This document shows positions 1-7,291 of a DNA stretch of 46,560 nt, in pieces. Made by a program: the position numbers and the translations under genes. How positions within the stretch are numbered: the stretch's first letter is position 1; every line of letters begins with the position of its first letter. Source of the DNA: Patescibacteria group bacterium (GTDB taxonomy: Bacteria; Patescibacteriota; Gracilibacteria; UM-FILTER-43-11). The stretch lies in the NCBI GenBank assembly GCA_018825145.1, contig JAHJFD010000044.1, positions 1 through 46,560 of the forward strand, read 5' to 3'. The notes beneath the pieces were generated by a model. The model was given only the letters and a program-made list of their open reading frames with translations. It was not told the DNA's origin and did not search any database.

Positions 1-148
1 TATTTGTGGTTAATACAAGCTATAAACCTTCATTTTGAAAAGTGACGCAGATCGCCTATTTTTTCTCAAAAAGAAGCCAAGAATATACTCAAATTCACCT
101 ACCGTTAAGTACGCAGTGGCAAAACTGGGGATAATTTAGAACAAATGC

Positions 149-177
149 TTGACAATAACAATTACTAGTGTTATAAA
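149..177 (+). promoter_or_regulatory. Sigma70-type promoter
   Basis: TTGACA at 149-154, a 17-nt spacer, and TATAAA at 172-177. Transcription would begin near 184, just ahead of the putative lipoprotein gene. This is one of the best consensus promoters in the window. Confidence 0.7.
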
Positions 178-207
178 TATTTGCCGTGATTGATTAGTTT
201 TATACAC

Positions 208-858
208 ATGGTAGAGCATTTTGATCGCAAAGCAACTTATGGATTTTCATCTGCACTTGAATTAGTTCGATCTTTGGCAACACCCACAACTTTTCGCTCA
301 GCTATGGTTGCCCTAATGGTTTCGGGCTGTGCTTCCAATGGAGTTCAACAAAGTGTGAAGGAGCCAGAACCAATATCTTCAATAGCATCAAAATCTACAA
401 CCAATACTGGAACATCTGTATCTAACCATGATCAACTTGTAGAAAATAGCGCACATCATCAAGCTCCATCGGATAAACATAATGCTAAGGAAAAGTTTGA
501 TGCTGTTTGTCAGGCAACGGGTGAGTTTAATATCACGTCCAAAGATGATCTTCTTATGGAGATAATGTGTGTGAAAGATGCTGTTGGGTTTGCCAGCTTT
601 CGAACGGAAGATATGGAATTAAGAAGTACCTCAAAGTGCCATCCAGATATTCCTCTGGCTCCTTTTGCAAATGAAGCTTATATTTCCATTGAAAGAACTA
701 GGGATCAGGTAACTGTAACCCTTTCTTTTAGAGACAAAAAAGGTGCTTCTAATCATATCGAACTTCCCAGAATACAGGAGGGAGCATATAAGTACTCTTT
801 CGCCGATTATGTTCCCAATGACATGATTCCTGAAAATGATTTTCGCACATTTGAATGA
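208..858 (+). CDS. Putative secreted lipoprotein, unknown function
   Basis: I do not recognise a family. The open frame runs from a TTG at 190; I prefer the ATG at 208, about 24 nt after the predicted transcription start. A hydrophobic stretch ending VSGC (about residues 33-41 from this ATG) fits a lipobox, so the cysteine may be lipidated and the rest exposed outside the membrane. The following 60 residues are Ser/Thr/Asn-rich, like a linker, and the C-terminal 120 residues look globular with three further cysteines. It has its own strong promoter and no same-strand partner. Base composition is AT-richer than most neighbours, which may mean recent acquisition. A non-lipidated signal peptide is possible because the hydrophobic core is short. 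Confidence 0.6.
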   Translation: MVEHFDRKATYGFSSALELVRSLATPTTFRSAMVALMVSGCASNGVQQSVKEPEPISSIASKSTTNTGTSVSNHDQLVENSAHHQAPSDKHNAKEKFDAVCQATGEFNITSKDDLLMEIMCVKDAVGFASFRTEDMELRSTSKCHPDIPLAPFANEAYISIERTRDQVTVTLSFRDKKGASNHIELPRIQEGAYKYSFADYVPNDMIPENDFRTFE

Positions 859-891
859 TAGATATAGGGAAAGATAATTTTTGACTGCTTA

Positions 892-1617
892 CTAACTAAT
901 TGTCTTTTTTGCTGCTTCCACTCCAGTTTTTGCATCAGTGAATGCTGTGTCAATTGAGTCAATTTTTTTCTTGAATGCGGCCCACTGACTAGGACTTGCG
1001 GACCAAAATTCTTGTGCCTTTTTTGCAAGTTTGCTCTGGTTGTCCATCAAATTATCCTTTGTTAGACCTAACCCAACTGGCGGCGCACTCCACTGAAGAG
1101 CATTATTTACTTCTCCAAGGTTTTCATAGACGTTGACATTCTTTTTCATCTTCCCAGCCAAGATGTCGTTACCACTGCCACCATCCCTAACAGTTTTCAC
1201 CAATTTTGGGAAGAGTGTGCCATCTATTATTTTTGTGTAGCGATCCGTTATTTCGCGCCTTGCTGTAACTAAAGGTGTCATCTTTTCTTCCAGTGCAGTC
1301 ATTGTTTTCTTTACTTCTTCTTTTTCTTTACCAGATGTGCTTTTTTGTTTTTCTAACAGTTTTTCCATTTCCGCTTTCATCGGGTCAAGCTTTTTGTCTA
1401 TCTTAATTATTGAGGCTACTCTGGCAGTTTCTAAATCTTTAAGGTCCTCTCCCCTTTGATGAAAATCAGCTATTTTACCAAAAACGTTTTCAATTTCATT
1501 AGTTCGTTCATCTGACTCTTTTTCGGACAGTTGAATTGGCTCGGAAGGATTGAAATCAAGATTTAGCGGATTGTCTGGTGAGAGTCCTTTTGGTTGGTCT
1601 AATTCTGGGCCTCCCAT
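892..1617 (-). CDS. Hypothetical coiled-coil protein
   Basis: A 241-residue protein of unknown function. The N-terminus (about 1-30) is Pro/Asp-rich. Residues 35-140 are highly charged and strongly helical, dominated by Lys/Glu with regular Leu/Met, as in coiled coils. The C-terminal third contains a small Trp-bearing segment. There is no signal peptide or membrane segment, so a cytoplasmic location is likely. It is last in a minus-strand run behind the 103-residue ORF but also has its own promoter (1650-1678). Its style matches the other orphan helical proteins of this window (14.9-16.3 kb and 36-46 kb). No catalytic motif is seen. Confidence 0.65.
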   Translation of the reverse strand: MGGPELDQPKGLSPDNPLNLDFNPSEPIQLSEKESDERTNEIENVFGKIADFHQRGEDLKDLETARVASIIKIDKKLDPMKAEMEKLLEKQKSTSGKEKEEVKKTMTALEEKMTPLVTARREITDRYTKIIDGTLFPKLVKTVRDGGSGNDILAGKMKKNVNVYENLGEVNNALQWSAPPVGLGLTKDNLMDNQSKLAKKAQEFWSASPSQWAAFKKKIDSIDTAFTDAKTGVEAAKKTIS

Positions 1618-1649
1618 ATTTTTTGTATTAATTTTTAAATTTTCATTTT

Positions 1650-1678
1650 ATTTTATCACATTTTAAACAATTCTTCAA
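1650..1678 (-). promoter_or_regulatory. Promoter for the 892-1617 gene
   Basis: On the minus strand: TTGAAG (complement of 1673-1678), a 17-nt spacer, and TAAAAT (complement of 1650-1655). The -35 box lies inside the last codons of the upstream 103-residue gene, so the downstream gene can be expressed separately. Confidence 0.5.
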
Positions 1679-1967
1679 GTATTTTCTCAGCGTTTTGCTC
1701 GTCCTGTTTACGGTCGCCGGCTTCCTCTTCATGCAGTGCGGCCATTTTTTCTTTATTCTGTTCCAGATGTTTTTTCTGTTCATCCGCCTTATCGATAATG
1801 GCCTGGTCTTTTTTGCGAATATTGTCCATGGCGATGCCAATGTCTTCGTCAGAACGATCTTTGTAGGCAAGGCAGGCATTCCATACATCTTCTTTCGATA
1901 TACCCTTAAAAGCACTGGAAGCCATTGAAACCTGAAAGAGTTCTTTGAGTACTGCTTCTGAAGCCAT
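1656..1967 (-). CDS. Hypothetical small helical protein
   Basis: A 103-residue unknown protein. The first 45 residues look like a small helical domain (hydrophobic and charged residues, two aromatics). Residues 45-95 are almost entirely Lys/Glu/Asp/Gln/Ala and should form one long charged helix or coiled coil. The start is ATG at 1965-1967. It lies 11 nt downstream of the methyltransferase stop, consistent with a glycosyltransferase-methyltransferase-this gene operon. An overlapping plus-strand frame (1695-1928) has unlikely composition and is taken as a shadow. Confidence 0.6.
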   Translation of the reverse strand: MASEAVLKELFQVSMASSAFKGISKEDVWNACLAYKDRSDEDIGIAMDNIRKKDQAIIDKADEQKKHLEQNKEKMAALHEEEAGDRKQDEQNAEKILEELFKM

Positions 1968-1978
1968 ATAAAATGGGG

Positions 1979-2545
1979 TTAAACCTGATACAAATATACT
2001 TTATCTTCTTTTTTGAGTGGTTTCAAATTGTGAATCTCAAAAGCATTTGAGACCACCCGAGTGCCTTTTTTGAGCCTGGGCCAGACTTCCTTGTGAAATT
2101 GCTTCATGGCGCCGGGCAGTAAGTAACAGAAGATGACGGTGGCGTCGCTGTAATCCTGCTTCCAGAGATTGCCGAAGCGGATGCGGGCTTTTGGATGAAA
2201 GAGGCTGAGCATTTTTCCATAGAGGACCAGCGGAATGGAAAGGTCGTAGCCGATGGCTTTTTTGGAGAATCTGGCGGCTGAAAAAACCAGGCGGCCGTCT
2301 CCGCAGCCAAGGTCGTACACAATGTCAGAGTCAGTCAGATTCGCCAGCCTGAGCATGGTCTTGTGACGTTTGCGGGCGGATGGGACAAAGGGGCCACTGG
2401 TAAATGCCGCATATAGGCCGGGAGCAATCAGAAGTGTCAGAAAAGCGATAACCCAGTAAGGACTGATCCATGTCAGGTTAAAAACGTAAAGAAGAATTAC
2501 TATGAGCGCTCCGACGATGACAATAAAAATCATTGCTTCAGCCAT
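1979..2545 (-). CDS. Membrane-anchored class I SAM methyltransferase, FAM173-like
   Basis: A 188-residue protein. Two hydrophobic segments (about 5-24 and 29-48) anchor it in the membrane. The SAM-binding motif DLGCGDG is at about 78-84, followed by an acidic GYD strand end and a later NLWKQD/LLPGAM region. The PFVPS element just before the SAM fold plus the NLWKQD segment resembles the FAM173/ATPSCKMT lysine methyltransferases, which modify membrane-protein lysines in eukaryotes. That resemblance is from memory and the substrate here is unknown. The gene follows the glycosyltransferase by 9 nt, so a role in a cell-envelope pathway is also plausible. It is short for the superfamily but appears complete. 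Confidence 0.8.
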   Translation of the reverse strand: MAEAMIFIVIVGALIVILLYVFNLTWISPYWVIAFLTLLIAPGLYAAFTSGPFVPSARKRHKTMLRLANLTDSDIVYDLGCGDGRLVFSAARFSKKAIGYDLSIPLVLYGKMLSLFHPKARIRFGNLWKQDYSDATVIFCYLLPGAMKQFHKEVWPRLKKGTRVVSNAFEIHNLKPLKKEDKVYLYQV

Positions 2546-2554
2546 ATGTCCACG

Positions 2555-3640
2555 TTACCAGACTTTTTGATATACTGCCAAAGTCTTATCGGCCATTTTT
2601 TGGGCTGTAAAATTGGCCTTAACAGTTGCTAGCGCGGCCTTTTCGATATCCCGTTTTTGGTCGGGGTTGGTGAGGATAGTTGCGATGCGGTCGGCAATGA
2701 TCTGACTGTTGGCTGGCGGAACCAGATAGCCGGTGACGCCGTCTTTGATGATGTCGGGGATACCGCCGTTGTTCGTGGCTACGGTAATCACGCCGCTGGC
2801 CATGGCCTCCAAAATCACCTGCCCGAAAGCCTCTTTGAGCGAGGGGAGGACGAGAATGTCGGAGGCCCGGAGGATTTGGGGTATGTCTTCGCGCCAGCCA
2901 ACGAAGTGCACATTCGGAATTTGAGAAGCCTGATCGCGCAGTTCACGGTCGGCCTGCCCACTGCCGACTAAAACCAAGTGAAGCCGTGGGACATGAGTCT
3001 GAAGTCTTTTGAAAGCCTCTAAAAGGTAGCGGTGACCTTTGCGGTGATGGAGTTCCGCGATGCAGGTTATGATTTGAGCGCCTTTTTGGACAGGTAATTC
3101 CGCCTTGTCGCGATTGTCCAGAAATCTGTCTATCTCGATGCCATTGTGCACTAATTCAAGCCGTTCTTTCAGTACCCCATAAAATTCGTCAAGCAGTCGA
3201 AAATTGTCCATACTGATGACGATTGTGCGATTTGTTTTGGCGAGACAGGATTTTTTGACCAAGCGTTTTATTCCGGTGAGCTCAAAGGGATCGTGTTCGG
3301 TAGTGACGATGGGGAGGCTGGTTTTTGAGGCCGCGAAAAAAGCGTAACGGCAACTGCCCGGATTCCATAGGTGCAGATGGATCAGATCGAATTTGTTTTT
3401 GGCAAGAATTTTTCTGAGCTGTGAGTAATGGCGCGGATCATGTTTGTGGAGCGTGCTAAGGACGAAGATCTGTTTGCAATACCTGGCGAATTCTGCGTGA
3501 AGTTTGCTGATTTTGCTGTATCGGCCATAAGCCAGAGAAACCTGCACTTCCTTTGCGCTGAGGTACTTTGCCAGAAGTAGCATGTGTTTTTCCGCCCCGC
3601 CAAGATTTGGGGTATCGGTGTAAAAAAGTATGTGTTTCAT
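2555..3640 (-). CDS. Glycosyltransferase family 4 (GT-B fold)
   Basis: A 361-residue retaining glycosyltransferase that would transfer a sugar from a nucleotide-sugar donor to an envelope glycan or lipid. The N-terminal domain carries the acceptor-side GGAEKH motif (residues 14-19). The C-terminal domain has the GT4 donor-binding EAFGQVILEAM motif (about 273-284) with the two spaced glutamates, followed by GGIPDII. Length is normal. The start ATG (3638-3640) is preceded by TAGAAT with exactly 6 nt between, so the mRNA may be leaderless. It forms an operon with the downstream methyltransferase. The exact sugar cannot be read from the sequence. Confidence 0.9.
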   Translation of the reverse strand: MKHILFYTDTPNLGGAEKHMLLLAKYLSAKEVQVSLAYGRYSKISKLHAEFARYCKQIFVLSTLHKHDPRHYSQLRKILAKNKFDLIHLHLWNPGSCRYAFFAASKTSLPIVTTEHDPFELTGIKRLVKKSCLAKTNRTIVISMDNFRLLDEFYGVLKERLELVHNGIEIDRFLDNRDKAELPVQKGAQIITCIAELHHRKGHRYLLEAFKRLQTHVPRLHLVLVGSGQADRELRDQASQIPNVHFVGWREDIPQILRASDILVLPSLKEAFGQVILEAMASGVITVATNNGGIPDIIKDGVTGYLVPPANSQIIADRIATILTNPDQKRDIEKAALATVKANFTAQKMADKTLAVYQKVW

Positions 3641-3646
3641 GCGTCC

Positions 3647-3652
3647 ATTCTA
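3647..3652 (-). promoter_or_regulatory. -10 box of a probable leaderless promoter
   Basis: On the minus strand TAGAAT ends 6 nt before the glycosyltransferase ATG, so transcription would begin at the start codon itself. No Shine-Dalgarno sequence is present. Confidence 0.45.
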
Positions 3653-3673
3653 GCATTTATTTTCTTTTCTAAT

Positions 3674-4221
3674 TCAGTTTTTCAGCCGTTCTTTCTTCGC
3701 TTGCTTCGGCAGGTAATTGTCCTTTGAAATTATACTTCGCCCAAGTTCTTTTTCTGTTGCTTCTCTCGCTTTGCCTGCCACAGAACCGCCTCGTTTCGCT
3801 ACCTTTGCATTTGATGGTATTTCTTTTGGCTTTTCTTTCTGTGAGATCTCAGTTGTCACCCTTTCGCCCAGCATAGTAAAGATTAATTCAAGATCAGTCA
3901 TGTTATCCCGTAGATTTGCTTTGGATTTAGTCGGGATATTTTTGTAACTTTTGTACTCGCCTGGAGTCATGCCGAAAGTTGCCCTGGAAATTTCTGCTTT
4001 CCATCAATAGCCTTCATCTTCAACTGTCGACAAACTGTCGACGGTTCAAACCCATCATCTTCTTTAACGCGAATTTTCATTTTATACCAATAATCACGTG
4101 AATTCTCACTGTCGGTAAGAGCACCGATCACATCTATAACAGAAAACCACCATTCATCATGGTGCCAGATTCGGCGTATATGTTTGGATTGAAAAAGAAT
4201 AAGTTTGCTGGATTGATTCAT
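3674..4221 (-). pseudogene. Bro-N (phage antirepressor-like) gene, internally deleted and frameshifted
   Basis: Two overlapping frames encode the two ends of one recognisable protein. The first (3967-4221) is a Bro-N N-terminus: RIWHHDEWWFSVIDVI, then the usual tyrosine/tryptophan segment, up to an LKMKAIDGK region. The second (3674-3970) is the family's conserved C-terminus: FGMTPGEYKSYK, NLRDNMTDLELIF and RGGSVAGKAR. Reading upstream of the second frame's ATG gives a family-like ATFG, showing that this ATG is internal. Intact relatives, as I recall them, are about 270-290 residues. Here roughly 100-120 central residues are missing and the junction also shifts frame, so translation stops soon after the N-terminal domain. 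The promoter survives and resembles that of hicAB. A short Bro-N fragment could still be made. Confidence 0.8.
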
Positions 4222-4248
4222 TTCATTAAAAATTAATGCTACAAATAA

Positions 4249-4277
4249 ACTCTAGTAAACAAATGTTCACTAGTCAA
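4249..4277 (-). promoter_or_regulatory. Promoter with palindromic operator upstream of the Bro-N pseudogene
   Basis: Minus strand: TTGACT (complement of 4272-4277), 17-nt spacer, TAGAGT (complement of 4249-4254). An 18-bp near-palindrome at 4254-4271 fills the spacer and differs at only 2 positions from the perfect palindrome in the hicAB promoter (26876-26893). A shared repressor is inferred. Confidence 0.65.
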
Positions 4278-4296
4278 TAGTTTTTTAGCGGGTCAG

Positions 4297-4361
4297 CTGG
4301 GAACCCCTCTCGCTTCGCTCGAATACTTCGTTACGAACCCCCCTCGCCCTTCTCGTCCCAG
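4297..4361. other. Structured spacer downstream of tRNA-Lys
   Basis: CTGGGA (4297-4302) and TCCCAG (4356-4361) are inverted copies enclosing a GC-rich stretch. That stretch contains smaller TTCG-rich inverted repeats, for example around TTCGTTACGAA. It lies just 3' of the tRNA on its strand, so it may be a trailer or terminator structure, but no clear T-run follows. Confidence 0.3.
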
Positions 4362-4379
4362 AACCCTATTTTAAAATAT

Positions 4380-4455
4380 TGGTGGGTGTTCTGGGACTCG
4401 AACCCAGGACCAATAGGTTAAGAGCCTACTGCTCTACCAACTGAGCTAAACACCC
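4380..4455 (-). tRNA. tRNA-Lys (anticodon CTT)
   Basis: Read on the minus strand, this folds as a standard tRNA. The 7-bp acceptor stem is GGGTGTT/AACACCC, the D arm is GCTC...GAGC, and the anticodon stem is GTAGG/CCTAT with loop CTCTTAA (anticodon CTT, reading AAG). The T arm is CTGGG-TTCGAGT-CCCAG and the discriminator is A. The CCA end is encoded (complement of 4380-4382). No variable arm is present. Confidence 0.95.
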
Positions 4456-4589
4456 TCGTCGTCGTTACTTGGGGAGGCCCTTTCATAAAAAAGCTTTCAC
4501 ACCTTAGCACATGAGAACTTAGCGTTCAATGCTTATTTGCCGACATCACCAAAGCTTAATTGAGATTCATTAAACTTTTTGTTCTCTGA

Positions 4590-4595
4590 TATAAT
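4590..4595 (+). promoter_or_regulatory. -10 box of a probable leaderless promoter
   Basis: TATAAT ends exactly 6 nt before the ATG at 4602, placing the transcription start on the start codon. There is no Shine-Dalgarno sequence. Confidence 0.5.
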
Positions 4596-4601
4596 TCAGG
4601 T

Positions 4602-5024
4602 ATGGAAAAGGACTGGTTCCTGTATGATCGGGAAAAACAACAGATAACAGTGCGGCTCGCTGATAAAAAAGAGCTCAGGATCACTCCGGCTGATGTTTTG
4701 CTTTCTTATTTTTCCGGCGGACCGGGGGGTCAGCATCTGAATAAGACTATGAATGGTGTGCGCCTGATTTACCATATTCCTTATGATTATCTGAATGCTT
4801 TCCAGAAAACGCGGCAACTGGTCAGCCGTTCTATCAGCCAACGGAGCAAGGAGCAGAACATGAGGCAGGCCTTTGATCAGTTGGCTGAAAAGGTTAGGCG
4901 TTACTTTTACATGCCTCAGAAAAGAAAGAAGACCAAGGTTCCAAAGGGGAGCAAGGAGAAAAGATTGCAAAGTAAAAAGATGCGAGGCAAGCTGAAACAT
5001 GACCGAAAAATGGTTGATTACTAA
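4602..5024 (+). CDS. Peptidyl-tRNA hydrolase of the RF-1/ArfB family (ribosome rescue)
   Basis: A 140-residue stand-alone release-factor catalytic domain. The GGQ motif at residues 42-44, within SGGPGGQHLNKTMNGVRL, inserts into the peptidyl-transferase centre and hydrolyses peptidyl-tRNA. The codon-recognition domain of RF1/RF2 is absent. The C-terminus (about 105-135) is a Lys/Arg-rich tail, as in ArfB/YaeJ, which uses it to enter the empty mRNA channel of stalled ribosomes. Length fits ArfB. tmRNA, the other rescue pathway, is 1.7 kb downstream on the same strand. It could be another RF-homologue subtype, but a hydrolase rescue role is the simplest reading. Confidence 0.85.
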   Translation: MEKDWFLYDREKQQITVRLADKKELRITPADVLLSYFSGGPGGQHLNKTMNGVRLIYHIPYDYLNAFQKTRQLVSRSISQRSKEQNMRQAFDQLAEKVRRYFYMPQKRKKTKVPKGSKEKRLQSKKMRGKLKHDRKMVDY

Positions 5025-5038
5025 TTCTTTGCCTGATC

Positions 5039-5623
5039 ATGGATATTATTTCGTTTAAGGATTTCATCAGAAGATATTATTCAGGAGAAGATTTTGTTGT
5101 TTTTGATACTGAGACAACAGGCCTGAACACTTTTCATGATGATATTATTGAAGTGGGCGCCCGAAAATGGAGCAAGAAGGGGCCGGGAGAATTTTTTGAA
5201 GAGCTTATCTGGGTAAATCCCGGCAAAATGAATCAGGCGGCCTGGGAAATTCACAGGATCCCGACAGAGGCGATTCAGCAAGCCCGAAAACCCGAAGATG
5301 TGCTGACGGATTTTTTAAAGTTCTGCGGAAACCGACCGCTTGTGGCGCACAATATAAAGTTTGACTTCCCTATGCTGAATTCCAATCTGGTGCGGAGCGG
5401 CCTCAGGCCCTATCAGAATGATCAGGTAGCCTGCAGCCTGATTTACGCCAAAGACAAGCTGCTGCCCGGCAAACTGGAAGAACTGGCCAGCCATTATAAA
5501 GTAGAAATGCAGTCCGATTCTTTGCATCGCGCCCTTTATGACGTGGATCTTCTGATTGAAATTCTGAATATTCTGATGAAGGAACATGAGCCGGAAGAAA
5601 TGCAGTACTCACTTGTTTTGTAA
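5039..5623 (+). CDS. DnaQ-like 3'-5' exonuclease (DEDDh)
   Basis: A 194-residue RNase H-fold exonuclease with all three Exo motifs. Exo I is FDTETTGL (D23, E25), Exo II is AHNIKFDFPML (Asp about 108), and Exo III is HRALYDVDLL (His about 163, Asp about 168). These bind two metal ions and remove nucleotides from 3' ends. The form matches the proofreading epsilon subunit of DNA polymerase III and related exonucleases. dnaE in this window (29.2-32.8 kb) has no obvious proofreading domain, so this protein may proofread for it (inference). It starts 14 nt after the ArfB-like gene, probably in one operon. No clamp-binding motif was identified. Confidence 0.85.
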   Translation: MDIISFKDFIRRYYSGEDFVVFDTETTGLNTFHDDIIEVGARKWSKKGPGEFFEELIWVNPGKMNQAAWEIHRIPTEAIQQARKPEDVLTDFLKFCGNRPLVAHNIKFDFPMLNSNLVRSGLRPYQNDQVACSLIYAKDKLLPGKLEELASHYKVEMQSDSLHRALYDVDLLIEILNILMKEHEPEEMQYSLVL

Positions 5624-5662
5624 TAATGGAGATGATAATTTTTTGGTTTGGATAAAAAATGC

Positions 5663-5691
5663 TTGCTAGAATGAAAAAATGGTGTTATTGT
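5663..5691 (+). promoter_or_regulatory. Promoter of the histidine kinase gene
   Basis: TTGCTA at 5663-5668, a 17-nt spacer, and TATTGT at 5686-5691. Transcription would begin near 5698, a few bases ahead of the possible GTG/ATG starts (5704, 5713, 5716). Confidence 0.5.
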
Positions 5692-5712
5692 ATCGTACTT
5701 TAAGTGCGATCA

Positions 5713-6699
5713 ATGATGACTAGTCGTGACCCGCTAAGTCAAAAGAAAGTACTCCTGACATCCGGACGGTACCCAAATCTGCACCCATTGGCGACTGTTA
5801 TACATGACGCCAATAATAAACTGCAACTAGTCCTGGTGGGACTGGAAGAGCGCAGAGGCGAATTTGATGAGTCTTGTTTTGAAACAATGACAACTGTTGC
5901 CGAAAGGGTCCGCAGTAAAATACAGACCCTGCTTGAATCTATAAGATCAGGAAACATAAAAATGGATGAATTTTCGGAGAATTTGACTTATTTGCGCGGC
6001 CGGCTCGGACCAATTCCGGAACATATCAGGGATGTTGGAGGAAGAAAATTTTTTGTTTCCCATAATGCGTTTGAATGTGCCGTCAGTGAATTCGATATGC
6101 TGATGGAGCGCGGTCTGCATTTTATTCAGGCCCAGCCCCCCGAAGATCAGCCGACGCCTGGGAATATTTCGGAGTATGTTTCAGGTATTGTGCTGGATTA
6201 TCAGCGTCTATATCCGCATATTTGCTTTCAGTCTTCAACTGAAGTAAATTGTGAGATCCTTTTTCATCCGCCAAGTATTAAGCGGGCTGTGGAAAATTTG
6301 TTGATCAATGCGATTCAGGCGCTTCCTGAAGAGGGAGGTAAAATATTGGTCAGAATCGAAGACAGATTTTATAATACTGAAGACAAACCATTTGCTGAAA
6401 TTGATGATGGGGCTTACATCAACATAGAAATAGAGGATAATGGTTCCGGTATTCCTGAGGATGTGCTGGATGAGCTACGTCATTCCCCTGTTACAACCAA
6501 AGAAGACGGCTCTGGTTTTGGTTTGGTGAGCGCCAGAAAAAGCATGATCAGACACAAAGGCCATCTGATCATTGAAAGCGGGGAGGGTGGCGGAGCCACG
6601 GTAACCGCCCTTCTTCCAAGCAGTCACCCGCCACTAATAACGACTTCAGAGCCTGATGATGAAGGGGATTCAGAAGAAACCGGTAAAGCTGTGTTATAA
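5713..6699 (+). CDS. Cytoplasmic sensor histidine kinase-like ATPase (orphan)
   Basis: About 328 residues (331 if the GTG at 5704 is used). A phospho-acceptor-like HDANNKL motif lies near residue 31, resembling the HDFNN box of NtrB-type kinases. The C-terminal HATPase_c domain has the N box (ENLLINAIQAL, about 196-206), G1 (EDNGSGIPED, about 241-250) and G2 (DGSGFGLVSA, about 265-274). It should autophosphorylate on His and pass the phosphate to a response regulator. No membrane segment, PAS or HAMP domain is seen and no response regulator is encoded nearby, so partner and signal are unknown. The stop codon overlaps the likely -10 box of tmRNA. Confidence 0.8.
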   Translation: MMTSRDPLSQKKVLLTSGRYPNLHPLATVIHDANNKLQLVLVGLEERRGEFDESCFETMTTVAERVRSKIQTLLESIRSGNIKMDEFSENLTYLRGRLGPIPEHIRDVGGRKFFVSHNAFECAVSEFDMLMERGLHFIQAQPPEDQPTPGNISEYVSGIVLDYQRLYPHICFQSSTEVNCEILFHPPSIKRAVENLLINAIQALPEEGGKILVRIEDRFYNTEDKPFAEIDDGAYINIEIEDNGSGIPEDVLDELRHSPVTTKEDGSGFGLVSARKSMIRHKGHLIIESGEGGGATVTALLPSSHPPLITTSEPDDEGDSEETGKAVL

Positions 6700-6700
6700 T
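6695..6700 (+). promoter_or_regulatory. -10 box for tmRNA
   Basis: TATAAT overlaps the kinase stop codon and lies 20 nt before the mature tmRNA 5' end. No convincing -35 box is seen at normal distance. Confidence 0.4.
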
Positions 6701-6720
6701 CGTTGCGCTCTTTGACATGT

Positions 6721-7154
6721 GGGGATGTATTTGGTTTTGACGTTAATGATTTAAGTTAATTGATGGCAATCCAGGCATCGCGCTGTCTGCCTGCCAATTA
6801 GCCCAGCGCATTATAAGTGCAAATACTTATAGATCTTTAGCTGCTTCTGCAAAACGAATGGCTGCAAGAGTTTCGACTCCTGCTTTCGTTCCTTTTTTTG
6901 CTTAAATAGCTATTACGCCCCGCTGAGCGGGGCTCGTCTTGCATAGCGACACCTGCTGACTGTGTAAGGCGTAATTTAGCAGGTTAAGCCCCGACGACGC
7001 CTTTGGAGGTGTCGGGGTCGAAAAAATAACCCAGATAGGCTAAGTCGCTTTTGTTCGTCTTTATGGCTTAGATGAAAATTCTAAACGAACTATGATTGTA
7101 GAGGTTTATTGACTTCATTTTCGGACCCCGGTTCGACTCCGGGCATCTCCACCA
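6721..7154 (+). ncRNA. ssrA: Transfer-messenger RNA (tmRNA)
   Basis: The 5' end GGGGATG pairs with CATCTCC at the 3' end to make the tRNA-Ala-like acceptor stem. The T arm (CCCGG-TTCGACT-CCGGG) and an encoded terminal CCA are present. With the ArfB-like protein it rescues stalled ribosomes and tags the nascent chain. The resume codon is GCA at 6819-6821. The tag frame runs through ANTYRSLAAS..., ends VPFFA, and stops at TAA 6903-6905, giving 28 encoded residues instead of the usual 8-15. A GCCCCGC/GCGGGGC hairpin follows the stop, then pseudoknot-like GC-rich segments. The total of 434 nt is long for tmRNA. The tag end resembles the FA-ending tags of mycoplasmas more than the common LAA end. 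Confidence 0.95.
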
Positions 7155-7291
7155 CCCATCACTGAGCTACTGCTTACGAAGACACCTTAAATCAAGGATG
7201 CCTTCTTCAGCATACGCTCACTTCTGGGTCCCTCCCCACAAAATCCTTCTCGGTCTTCGACCTGCGATTGAATTTTGCGGGGGCCCCGTAA

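Noticed and set aside
4290-4370. Partial second tRNA near tRNA-Lys
   Set aside because: It shares only short words (CTGGGA/TCCCAG) with the tRNA and cannot form a cloverleaf.
7141-7154. Attachment-site duplication of the tmRNA 3' end
   Set aside because: I looked for a second copy of the T-arm/CCA end downstream and found none in the window, so an integrated element boundary cannot be claimed.
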